From Lysobacter luteus (GTDB taxonomy: Bacteria; Pseudomonadota; Gammaproteobacteria; Xanthomonadales; Xanthomonadaceae), in assembly GCF_907164845.1 (NCBI RefSeq), contig NZ_OU015430.1:1912001-1976000 (forward strand): 64,000 nucleotides of DNA, given 5' to 3'. Below are positions 11,258 to 18,337 of the stretch, one piece after another. Numbering within the stretch: the first letter of the stretch is position 1; the number at the start of each line of letters is the position of its first letter. The translations under genes and the position numbers were made by a program. The notes beneath the pieces were generated by a model, which saw nothing but the letters and a program-made list of their open reading frames with translations, was not told the origin of the DNA and ran no database searches.

Positions 11258-11505
11258 CGGGATGGGCGAGGTCCGGTAGGCGTAGCCGGCAAACCAGTTG
11301 CTGGACGCGCAGGGAAGGAGGGGAACAGCGCAGGCGAAGCGGCGACAACCCCCCATGTATCGCCGGGTGCACGTGTTCAGGCGGTCGAAAGCATAACCCG
11401 CACTGACTGAGCGCCAGCCGAAACCGGGCCGCTCGACCCCGTCCGGACTCACGGTTCGTTCACCCCCCTCGCCAGACCCTCACGGCGATCACAAAGGAAG
11501 CTTCC

Positions 11506-12264
11506 ATGCGTCAAACGACGACCCGCTCCATCCCTTCGCTCGGCCTGCGCGCGCTGGCCCTGGCCACCGCCCTCGCACTCGGAGCCGCCGCCATGCCGAC
11601 CCATGCCCAGACCCTGCCTGCCGCCGTCAGCACCGACGGGACCCTGCTGTCGGTATCGGCCCAGGCCGAGACCACCCGCGTGCCCGACATCGCCCACCTG
11701 TCGACCGGCGTGGTCACCCAGGCTGCCGACGCCAACGCGGCGATGCGCGCCAACGCCGCACAGATGACCCGCGTGGTCGACGCGATCCGCAAGGCCGGCA
11801 TCGCCGAGCGCGACATCCGCACCAGCGGGGTCAACCTGCACCCGCAGTACCGCTATGCCGACAACCAGCCGCCGACCATCACCGGTTACGAGGCACGCAA
11901 CACCGTCGACATCACGGTCCGCAAGATCGGTGAGCTGGGCGGGATCATGGATGCGCTGGTCGCGGTGGGCGCCAACCAGATCAACGGCCCCAGCTTCGAG
12001 GTCGACGACAAGGAAGGCGCCTACGACGAGGCCCGCCGCGCCGCGATCGAGAAGGCACGTGCCCGCGCGCAGATGTATGCGCAGACGCTGGGCATGGAGG
12101 TCCGTCGCATCGTCAGCATCAGCGAAGGCAACGGCGGCTTTGGACCGCCCGTCCCGATGATGGCGATGGCGCGCATGGACAAGGCCGAGGCCGGGACACC
12201 GATCGCACCGGGTGAAAGCACCCTGTCGGTCAACCTGGACGTCGTGTTCGAGCTGGGGCGTTGA
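11506..12264 (+). CDS. SIMPL (DUF541) domain periplasmic protein
   Basis: A 252-residue protein with an N-terminal signal peptide (about residues 1-34, cleavage near THA-QT). It is followed by a SIMPL domain: SVSAQAETTRVPDIAHLSTGV, DIRTSGVNLHPQYRY, GYEARNTVDITVRKIGELG and a C-terminal EARRAAIEKARARAQMYAQT stretch. SIMPL proteins (E. coli YggE, BP26) are periplasmic oligomers linked to oxidative-stress tolerance; the molecular function is unknown. A good ribosome site (AAAGGAAG) precedes the ATG. Divergent from maf across 248 bp. The small downstream gene starts 2 bases after the stop. Confidence 0.9.
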   Translation: MRQTTTRSIPSLGLRALALATALALGAAAMPTHAQTLPAAVSTDGTLLSVSAQAETTRVPDIAHLSTGVVTQAADANAAMRANAAQMTRVVDAIRKAGIAERDIRTSGVNLHPQYRYADNQPPTITGYEARNTVDITVRKIGELGGIMDALVAVGANQINGPSFEVDDKEGAYDEARRAAIEKARARAQMYAQTLGMEVRRIVSISEGNGGFGPPVPMMAMARMDKAEAGTPIAPGESTLSVNLDVVFELGR

Positions 12265-12266
12265 TC

Positions 12267-12455
12267 ATGGCCGGCCCCGACAAGACCACCCCGCCCGCCG
12301 CGTCGCCCGAGCCGGAAGGCAATGCGGGTTACGCCGACCCCAACCCGCGTGACCGGGAGGATGCCCGCCAGCCACACCCGCGGAAACGGGAGAATCCCGA
12401 CCGCGGCGGACTCGACCGCGAACCGGAGACCCACCCCGGCGCCGCCGACGACTGA
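12267..12455 (+). CDS. Small Pro/Asp/Arg-rich hypothetical protein
   Basis: A 62-residue product with no recognisable domain. It is strongly hydrophilic, rich in Pro, Asp, Glu, Arg and Gly, with no hydrophobic segment, and looks intrinsically disordered. It begins two bases after the SIMPL stop and ends before a good intrinsic terminator, so it is the last gene of that transcript. The position makes translation plausible, but amino-acid bias in a GC-rich genome could also produce such a frame by chance. Confidence 0.5.
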   Translation: MAGPDKTTPPAASPEPEGNAGYADPNPRDREDARQPHPRKRENPDRGGLDREPETHPGAADD

Positions 12456-12486
12456 CCGTCCGGCAGACAGCGCCTCATCCATGCAG

Positions 12487-12510
12487 GCCCGCGGGAAACC
12501 GCGGGCTTTT
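12487..12510 (+). terminator. Rho-independent terminator of the SIMPL operon
   Basis: Perfect 8-bp stem (GCCCGCGG / CCGCGGGC) with a GAAA tetraloop followed by TTTT, 31 bases after the small gene's stop. Confidence 0.85.
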
Positions 12511-12594
12511 ACTTGATCCTGCTCACGGGGCGCTTGCACAACGCGCGCTGCCGTCCGTCGCCGGGGCCGGGCCGTTCCTCGGCAGTCTCTTGCT

Positions 12595-12608
12595 GTACGC
12601 AAGCGTAC
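12595..12608. promoter_or_regulatory. Perfect palindrome GTACGCAAGCGTAC upstream of tonB
   Basis: Two 6-base arms separated by AA, 127 bases before the TonB start codon and downstream of a terminator. The size and symmetry are typical of dimeric-regulator operators (TetR-like). No regulator gene lies nearby, so the ligand is unknown. A short hairpin in the leader is the alternative reading. Confidence 0.35.
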
Positions 12609-12735
12609 GGAGGAGGTTCAAGACGTGGGCGCGGCGTGCATGAAGCTGTAACCCCGGGTCGTCCCGACGATCCGTAACCCCGCCCGCCGCGCCCGCACGT
12701 TTGCAACCTACAACGGCAGACAGAGGAGGTGGACC

Positions 12736-13410
12736 ATGGTGCATGCAGGCCTTTCGCGTGGACACGGCGGCCATTTGTCGGGGCTGGACGGGAACCGGAT
12801 CGCGGCCGGTGCGGGCGCGATCTCGATCAATGTCGTACTGCTGATGCTGTTGATGGTGCCGCTGCGTATCGTCGCCCCGGGGCCGGACGTGACCCGCACC
12901 GAGGTCGACTGGTTGCCGGCCGTGCCCGAGCCGCGGATCGAACCGATCCTGGTACCGGTCGAACAGCCGCGGGTCACGCCGCAGCCCGCGGCGACGCCGA
13001 CTCCGCGGCACGTCACCCAGGTTCCGTCCCCGCAGCCGGTGGTGGACGCGGTGACGGGCGATCTGCCGGCCCTCCCCGCGACGCCCGATGCAACGCCGGC
13101 CGTCCCGGCCAGTGCAACCTCTGTCGCGGTGATGTCCGGTGCAGCACTTCGCTACGCCGCCGCGCCGCCGCCGCCCTACCCGCGCCGTGCATTGCGTGCG
13201 GGTATCGAGGGCACCGTGCTGCTTGAGGTCCTCGTCGACGTCGACGGCACGCCGCTGGAGGTGAGCATCGTCGGCAGCAGTGGCGAACGGGAGTTGGATC
13301 GCGCGGCGCTGCGGCACGTGCTCGCCCACTGGCGGTTCCAGCCGGCGGTGCGCGACGGCCGCCCGGTGCAGGCGATCGGGCGCGTGCCAATCACGTTCTC
13401 GCTGCGGTGA
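12736..13410 (+). CDS. tonB: Energy transducer TonB
   Basis: A 224-residue TonB-family protein that transmits proton-motive force from ExbB/ExbD to outer-membrane receptors. Order of parts: cytoplasmic tail, one transmembrane anchor (about residues 24-47), a Pro-rich periplasmic linker with repeated Val-Pro/Thr-Pro pairs (about 50-130), and the TonB C-terminal fold (about 140-224, PPPPYPRRALRAGIEGTVLL to the end). The LDGNRIAAGAGAISINVVLL start is like the TonB proteins of xanthomonads. A strong AGGAGG ribosome site precedes the ATG. No exbB/exbD genes adjoin, so this may be one of several TonBs. It ends in a bidirectional hairpin shared with rlmH. Confidence 0.9.
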   Translation: MVHAGLSRGHGGHLSGLDGNRIAAGAGAISINVVLLMLLMVPLRIVAPGPDVTRTEVDWLPAVPEPRIEPILVPVEQPRVTPQPAATPTPRHVTQVPSPQPVVDAVTGDLPALPATPDATPAVPASATSVAVMSGAALRYAAAPPPPYPRRALRAGIEGTVLLEVLVDVDGTPLEVSIVGSSGERELDRAALRHVLAHWRFQPAVRDGRPVQAIGRVPITFSLR

Positions 13411-13416
13411 GGGCCC

Positions 13417-13440
13417 GGGCGCCGCGAATTCGCGGCGCCC
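13417..13440. terminator. Bidirectional hairpin between tonB and rlmH
   Basis: Ten-base perfect stem GGGCGCCGCG / CGCGGCGCCC with an AATT loop, seven bases after the tonB stop, followed by only a short TT on the plus side. It sits between convergent genes. Confidence 0.6.
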
Positions 13441-13448
13441 TTCCCAGG

Positions 13449-13919
13449 TCAGGCGCGGTGGTACGGATGGTTGGCGAGCATGGCTGCCGCCCGGTACAGC
13501 TGCTCGGCGGCGACCAGCCTGACCAGCATGTGCGGCAGCGTCAGCGGGCCCAGCGACCAGGATTCGTCCGCCCGCGCCAGCACGTCGTCGGCGTGGCCTT
13601 CCGGCCCGCCGATCAGCAACGCCAGGTCCCGGCCCTGCCCGCGCCAGTGCTCGAGCCGCTGCGCCAGTTGCTCGGAGCTCCACGGCCGTCCTCGACCATC
13701 GAGCGTGACCACCAGCGGCGACTTCGGCAACGCGGCGAGCACCCGCGCGCCCTCGTCCGCGGTCGCCCGGGCGACGTCGCGGTTCTTGCCACGGATGCCG
13801 GGTTCGACTTCGACGAGCTCCAGCGGCAACCAGTGCGACAACCGCTTGCGGTACTCCTCGAAACCCTCGGCCACCCAGCGTGGCGCGCGCTCGCCCACCG
13901 CAATCAGTTTCGCTTTCAT
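13449..13919 (-). CDS. rlmH: 23S rRNA (pseudouridine1915-N3)-methyltransferase RlmH
   Basis: A 156-residue SPOUT-class methyltransferase that modifies pseudouridine 1915 in helix 69 of 23S rRNA. It carries the LALLIGGPEGH SAM-knot motif (about residues 99-109), the N-terminal MKAKLIAVGERAP strand and the C-terminal LVAAEQLYRAAAMLANHPYH signature. Length equals the E. coli enzyme (155). It is the last gene of the lptE-holA-nadD-rsfS-rlmH series, 90 bp from rsfS. Confidence 0.96.
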   Translation of the reverse strand: MKAKLIAVGERAPRWVAEGFEEYRKRLSHWLPLELVEVEPGIRGKNRDVARATADEGARVLAALPKSPLVVTLDGRGRPWSSEQLAQRLEHWRGQGRDLALLIGGPEGHADDVLARADESWSLGPLTLPHMLVRLVAAEQLYRAAAMLANHPYHRA

Positions 13920-13961
13920 CCGGGCATCCTACGGTGCGACCGGTGCACGCCCAAACGCAGG

Positions 13962-13981
13962 ACGGCGCCCGAAGGCGCCGT
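13962..13981 (-). terminator. Hairpin between rsfS and rlmH
   Basis: Eight-base perfect stem ACGGCGCC / GGCGCCGT with a CGAA loop just after the rsfS stop. No T-run on the minus strand, so it may only attenuate transcription or stabilise the 3' end of upstream mRNA. Confidence 0.35.
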
Positions 13982-14009
13982 CAATGCAGGCGATGACGCT
14001 CCGCGCGAA

Positions 14010-14462
14010 TCAGTTGTCGCGCAGGTAGCCGTCGTCAGCCTGCTCGTCGCTGTGGTCGTCGCCGTACTCGTCGATGCCTTCCGGCGGCTCGTCGCCGACC
14101 GTCCACAGGCGCTCGAGCGCATAGAACTCGCGCACCCGCGGCAACATCACGTGGACGACGACGTCGCCCAGGTCCACCAGCACCCACTCGGCCTCGCGCT
14201 CGCCTTCCACGCCCAGCGGCATCACGTCCAGGCGCTTGGCGAACTTGACCACCTCGTCGGCGATCGACTTGACGTGGCGCGACGACGTGCCGGAGGCGAC
14301 CACCATGAAGTCGGTGACGCTGCTCTTGCCTCGCACGTCGATCTCGACCGTGTCCTTGGCCTTCAGCTCCGCCACCGCTTCGCGTACGGCCTGCAGCAGG
14401 TCCTCGACGGCGGGTGGGGGGCTCGGCAGGCGGGTCTTGATGACTTGGGCGGGTGTGGTCAA
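14010..14462 (-). CDS. rsfS: Ribosomal silencing factor RsfS
   Basis: A 150-residue RsfS/Iojap protein that binds uL14 on the 50S subunit and blocks subunit joining when nutrients are scarce. The core is recognisable: [20 protein letters not shown] type block ([20 protein letters not shown]), [18 protein letters not shown] and [10 protein letters not shown]. The C-terminal 28 residues are an acidic extension (many Asp/Glu) beyond the E. coli length of 105. It lies between nadD and rlmH, as in E. coli. Confidence 0.95.
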   Translation of the reverse strand: MTTPAQVIKTRLPSPPPAVEDLLQAVREAVAELKAKDTVEIDVRGKSSVTDFMVVASGTSSRHVKSIADEVVKFAKRLDVMPLGVEGEREAEWVLVDLGDVVVHVMLPRVREFYALERLWTVGDEPPEGIDEYGDDHSDEQADDGYLRDN

Positions 14463-14492
14463 GTGCGGACTCTGGGAACGGGTGGAGGCGGA

Positions 14493-15185
14493 TTATAACC
14501 GTGCCGAGGATGCGTTCCCGGCTGCATACAGGTGGTGACGGGCGATGTAGGCGGCCACCGCCGGGGGCACCAGCCCGTCCAGCGATTGCCCGGCGGCGAC
14601 CCGCGCCCGGATCTCGGTGGCCGAGCCGTCCTGGAGCGGCTGGCGCAGTCGCAGCACCCGACCCGCCGGCACCTGGTGCAAGGCTGCGACGGCGTCCGTC
14701 CAGCGATCGGCGAGGAATTCCGCAAGCGGTCCGGGCAGCACCGAACGGCCGATATCGACGCCACGACGCTCGGCGACGATGAAATGGGCGAGGCCGAACA
14801 GGGCCTGCCAGTCTTTCCAGCCCGACAGGCCCAGCAGGCTGTCGGCGCCGACCAGTAGCGCGACCGGGGCTTTGGGTCCCAGTTCGCGGCGGACCTCGTG
14901 CAGCGTGTCGATGCTGTACGAGGGCGTCGCCCGCTGCAGCTCGCGCCGGTCCACCGTGAGCCGCGGCTCACCCGCAACCGCGAGGTCGAGCATCCGCGCC
15001 CGGTGGACCGCATCGGCGCCCGGAGGCGCCCGGTGCGGCGGGTCGGCGGCGGGCATCAGCCGGATCGTCGCGTCCAGCCGGTCGCGCGCATGCCGGGCCA
15101 CGCCGAGATGGCCGCAATGGACCGGGTCGAAGGTGCCGCCGTAGAACACGGTCAACGCAGGCGCCGGGACGGCGACCTCAGGCAC
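14493..15185 (-). CDS. nadD: Nicotinate-nucleotide adenylyltransferase
   Basis: A protein of about 230 residues that converts nicotinate mononucleotide plus ATP to deamido-NAD in NAD synthesis. The nucleotidyltransferase GGTFDPVHCGH motif is at about residues 16-26 and the second nucleotide motif is ATEIRAR (the ISSTxxR equivalent). I chose a GTG start that overlaps the holA stop by 8 bp; the open frame continues upstream only through holA in another frame. Gene order holA-nadD-rsfS is conserved in gammaproteobacteria. Confidence 0.93.
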   Translation of the reverse strand: MPEVAVPAPALTVFYGGTFDPVHCGHLGVARHARDRLDATIRLMPAADPPHRAPPGADAVHRARMLDLAVAGEPRLTVDRRELQRATPSYSIDTLHEVRRELGPKAPVALLVGADSLLGLSGWKDWQALFGLAHFIVAERRGVDIGRSVLPGPLAEFLADRWTDAVAALHQVPAGRVLRLRQPLQDGSATEIRARVAAGQSLDGLVPPAVAAYIARHHLYAAGNASSARL

Positions 15186-16233
15186 GCGCGAGCATCCGGG
15201 TCGCACGGGGTTCGGCCACGGCCAGCAGCAGCCGCTCCAGCGCCAGCCATGCGTCGGCCGGGTCCTCGCCCCGGACACCACGTCCCTTGGCGATGCGGTC
15301 GACCCGCCCCGCCTGCGACACGAACGCATCCCAGCGCGGCGCAGGGTGGCGCTGCAGCGCGCGCTGGTACATCGGCTGCTTGGAGTCCCAGATGCGCTGC
15401 GCCTTGAACTCGGTCGACAGGTTGCCGCCGGCCGCCTTGATCCGCGCCAGCGCCGCGGTGCGTTGCAGTTCCATCACCACCATGCCGAGCAGTGCCGGCA
15501 CGGCTTCGCCTTCGGACCGCAGGCGCGCCAGCATGCGCGCCACCTGTGCGGCCTGGCCGTTCATGGCCGCGTCGAGCACGCGGAACACGTCGAAGCGCGC
15601 CGCATCAGCCACCAGGGCGTCCATCCGGGCCACGTCCAGGCGCCCGCCGTCGGCCAGCAGGGCCAATTTGTCGACTTCCTGTGCGGCAGCCAGCAGGTTG
15701 CCGTCCACCCGCTCGGCCAGCCGCTGGATCGCGTCGCGGTCGGCCTGCAGGCCACGCGAACGCAGGCGCTGACCGATCCAGTCGGGCAGCTCGTGCGGCT
15801 TGACGGGCCAGCCCACCGCGACCTTGCCGATGCGGCCGATGGCGTCGCTCCACTTGCCGGAATGCTTCCTCGACCAGTCGCCCGTCGTGACCAGCAGCAC
15901 CACGTCCGGCGGCGGCGCCTGGCAATAGTCGACGATCATCTGCGCGCCCGGCTTGGCCGGCTTGCCGGAGGGGATGCGCACCTCGATCAGGCGGCGGCTC
16001 GCAAACAGGCTCGGCGCGGCCAGGCTCGCGTGCAGGGCGTTCCAGTCGTCCTCGCTCTGCCGGCCATCGAACTCGAGCACTTCGCGCTCGTCGATGCCCT
16101 GGGCGCGGGCGGCCGCACGCACCGCATCGGCGCCTTCCAGCACGCGGAGGACCTCGGTGCCGGCGATCAGGTACGCCGGCAACAGCGGGCCGGCTTCGAG
16201 CTGGGCGGCCAGCTGTTCCGGCTTCAGCTCCAT
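15178..16233 (-). CDS. holA: DNA polymerase III subunit delta
   Basis: A 351-residue clamp-loader subunit; delta opens the beta sliding clamp during loading. Recognisable blocks are the N-terminal LLPAYLIAGTEVLRV, the central DVVLLVTTGDWSRKHSGKW region of the inactive AAA+ fold and the C-terminal collar helices (DAWLALERLLLAVA). Length matches E. coli HolA (343). lptE lies directly upstream with a one-base gap, nadD downstream with overlap, so these are cotranscribed. Confidence 0.95.
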   Translation of the reverse strand: MELKPEQLAAQLEAGPLLPAYLIAGTEVLRVLEGADAVRAAARAQGIDEREVLEFDGRQSEDDWNALHASLAAPSLFASRRLIEVRIPSGKPAKPGAQMIVDYCQAPPPDVVLLVTTGDWSRKHSGKWSDAIGRIGKVAVGWPVKPHELPDWIGQRLRSRGLQADRDAIQRLAERVDGNLLAAAQEVDKLALLADGGRLDVARMDALVADAARFDVFRVLDAAMNGQAAQVARMLARLRSEGEAVPALLGMVVMELQRTAALARIKAAGGNLSTEFKAQRIWDSKQPMYQRALQRHPAPRWDAFVSQAGRVDRIAKGRGVRGEDPADAWLALERLLLAVAEPRATRMLARA

Positions 16234-16234
16234 C

Positions 16235-16897
16235 TCAGTTCGCGGGGTCGGGCTCGGGCGCCGGCTGGGCGGGCGCCTTGTCGTCGGCGGCGTCGGCCGC
16301 CGGCTCCGTTTCCACGTCGGGCAACGGCATCGCGTTGGCGGCTTCCATCGCGGCCTCGGCCGCTTCGGTCAACTCGATGAACACCTTGTCGGCGCCGACC
16401 ACACCGCCCTCGGAGGCGGCCGCGTCGATACGACGCAACACCGAGGCGGCCATCTCCCGGCGCATTTCGCGCACGAGGATGTCGCGCTCGCCCTCGGTGC
16501 CGATGGAGGCCTCCGGCACCGAAATGTAGTCGCGCGAGAGTTCGATGTTCTGCCGCGGCACCAGCAGCGTGCCGTCACCATTGCGCAGCTCGAACACTAC
16601 TGCGTAGCGCAGGCTGAACTCCTGCGCGCGACCGCGCTCGTCGACGCTGACCGGGGTATCGCCCCAGCGCTCGGCCAGCAGTTCCAGGACCGCCGGGTTT
16701 TCCGTGTCGGCGGTTGCCGGCGTGGCACCGGCACGCGTCAGCGCCTCGGCCAGGGTCAGGGCGAGCGGGCTGTAGCGGTCGGTCGAGACCACCTTCACCG
16801 GATCGAGGTTGTACGGCAGCGCCATTGCGCCACGCAGGTGGAAGCCGCAGGCCGACAGGGCCAGCACGAGGATGAGTGTCGCGAAGCGGAAGGTCAT
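16235..16897 (-). CDS. lptE: LPS-assembly lipoprotein LptE
   Basis: A 220-residue outer-membrane lipoprotein that plugs LptD and helps insert lipopolysaccharide. The signal peptide ends in the lipobox LSAC with lipidated C17, followed by GFHLRGAMALPYNL, the typical LptE start. The C-terminal 30 residues are a Pro/Ala/Asp tail without similarity to the E. coli protein. It heads the lptE-holA-nadD-rsfS-rlmH group. leuS, which normally precedes it, is not adjacent here; a HIT gene lies there instead. Confidence 0.93.
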   Translation of the reverse strand: MTFRFATLILVLALSACGFHLRGAMALPYNLDPVKVVSTDRYSPLALTLAEALTRAGATPATADTENPAVLELLAERWGDTPVSVDERGRAQEFSLRYAVVFELRNGDGTLLVPRQNIELSRDYISVPEASIGTEGERDILVREMRREMAASVLRRIDAAASEGGVVGADKVFIELTEAAEAAMEAANAMPLPDVETEPAADAADDKAPAQPAPEPDPAN

Positions 16898-16972
16898 GCC
16901 GGCAGTCTGTATGAGGGGAATGGGGGCGGCAAGCAGGAGAACCCGGCGAGGCTTAACCGGGCGCGAAAGCGG

Positions 16973-17344
16973 TCAGCCGGCGTCGGCGACGCGCTGCGGC
17001 GTGCCGAACCTGCCCAGCGGGGCACCGGCGAGCAGGTGCATGTGGATCTGGAACACGGTCTGGCCGCCGTGCTCGTTGCAGTTCATCACGATCCGGTAGC
17101 CATCCTCGGCGAAGCCCTGCTGCCTGGCGTACTTGGCAGCCGCCAGCGCGAGCCGCCCGATGATGTCCGCCTGGGACGATTGCAGGTCGTTGAGCGTGGC
17201 GACCGGCGTCTTGGGCACGAACAGCACGTGCACCGGTGCCTGCGGCGCGATGTCGCGAAAGGCGATCAGGTGCTCGTCCTCATGGACGATGTCGGCCGGG
17301 ATCTCGCGCCGGATGATCTTGCCGAAGATGGTGTCGTCGGTCAT
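16973..17344 (-). CDS. Histidine triad (HIT) nucleotide-binding protein with Q-x-H-x-H motif
   Basis: A 123-residue HinT-like purine nucleoside phosphoramidase candidate. The N-terminal TIFGKIIRREIPADIVHED, HVLFVPKTPV and NCNEHGGQTVF blocks are those of the Hint branch. The triad reads Q99-I-H101-M-H103: the nucleophilic middle histidine (H101) and the last (H103) are kept, but the first is glutamine where E. coli HinT has histidine. It lies 20 bp after recR on the same strand and seems to end the dnaX-ebfC-recR transcript. Confidence 0.9.
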   Translation of the reverse strand: MTDDTIFGKIIRREIPADIVHEDEHLIAFRDIAPQAPVHVLFVPKTPVATLNDLQSSQADIIGRLALAAAKYARQQGFAEDGYRIVMNCNEHGGQTVFQIHMHLLAGAPLGRFGTPQRVADAG

Positions 17345-17364
17345 GGGTGTGCTCCGGGGTCGTT

Positions 17365-17961
17365 TCAGGTCATCTCGCTGCGGGTGCCGAACGCGTGCGA
17401 CAGCGTCCCGCGGTCGACGTACTCCAGCTCGCCGCCCAGCGGGACGCCATGGGCCAGGCGGCTGGGGCGGACGCCGTGCTGGCGCGCCAGCTGGCCAAGG
17501 TAGTGGGCGGTGGCCTCGCCTTCGACCGTGGGGTTGGTCGCGATGATCATCTCCGATACCTCGCCCTCGGCCAGGCGCGCGCCGAGCCGGTCCAGCCCAA
17601 GCTCACCGGGGCCGATGCCGTCCAGCGGGCTCAGCCGCCCCTGCAGCACGTAGTACAGGCCGCGATAGCCGGTTGCCTGCTCGATCGCGAGCCGGTCGGC
17701 CGGCGTCTCGACCACGCACAGCTGGTGCACGTCGCGCGAAGCGCTGGCGCAGGTGGCGCAGACCTCCTCCTCGCTGAAGTCGCGGCAGCGCACGCAGTGG
17801 CCGATCTTCTCGACCGCCGCGGCGAGCGCATCGGCAAGCCGCCGACCCCCGGCGCGCTCGCGTTCGAGCACGTGGTAGGCCATGCGCTGGGCCGACTTCT
17901 GGCCAACCCCGGGCAGGACCCGGAAGGCCTCGACCAGCTGTTCGAGCAAGGGGGACGTCAT
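17365..17961 (-). CDS. recR: Recombination mediator RecR
   Basis: A 198-residue RecFOR-pathway protein that with RecO loads RecA on SSB-coated gaps. A helix-hairpin-helix ([15 protein letters not shown]) precedes a four-cysteine zinc finger (C56, C59, C68, C71), a Toprim domain (about 79-175, [15 protein letters not shown]) and a C-terminal Walker-B-like segment. Length is close to E. coli RecR (201). It follows ebfC by 19 bp, the widespread dnaX-ebfC-recR operon. Confidence 0.97.
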   Translation of the reverse strand: MTSPLLEQLVEAFRVLPGVGQKSAQRMAYHVLERERAGGRRLADALAAAVEKIGHCVRCRDFSEEEVCATCASASRDVHQLCVVETPADRLAIEQATGYRGLYYVLQGRLSPLDGIGPGELGLDRLGARLAEGEVSEMIIATNPTVEGEATAHYLGQLARQHGVRPSRLAHGVPLGGELEYVDRGTLSHAFGTRSEMT

Positions 17962-17980
17962 CGATGCGGAGGCGGCAGGA

Positions 17981-18301
17981 TCAGAACGGCATCTTCATGC
18001 CGGGCGGCAGCTGCATGCCCGCGGTGGCCGCGCCCATCTTTTCCTGGGAGGCCGCGTTGACCTTGTTGACGGCGTCGTTGATGGCGGCGGCAACCAGGTC
18101 CTCGGTCATTTCCGCATCGGTGATGACGCTGGGGTCGATGCGCACCTTGCGGCACTCCATGCGGCCGGTCAGGGTGACGCTGACCATGCCGCCGCCGGCG
18201 TTGCCGGTCACCTCGATGCTGGCCAGTTCTTCCTGCGCGCGCTGCATGTTTTCCTGCATCTTCTGCGCTTGCTGCATGAGTTGGGCGATGTTTCCGCGCA
18301 T
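17981..18301 (-). CDS. ebfC: Nucleoid-associated protein, YbaB/EbfC family
   Basis: A 106-residue YbaB/EbfC family protein, a dimeric DNA-binding nucleoid protein. The N-terminal helix [20 protein letters not shown], the [20 protein letters not shown] sheet and the C-terminal Met/Pro-rich tail match the family. It sits between dnaX and recR with short gaps (36 and 19 bp), as in most gammaproteobacteria. Confidence 0.95.
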   Translation of the reverse strand: MRGNIAQLMQQAQKMQENMQRAQEELASIEVTGNAGGGMVSVTLTGRMECRKVRIDPSVITDAEMTEDLVAAAINDAVNKVNAASQEKMGAATAGMQLPPGMKMPF

Positions 18302-18337
18302 GTTCGTGTACTCGTCTTGTTGAAGGATGGGGCGGTG

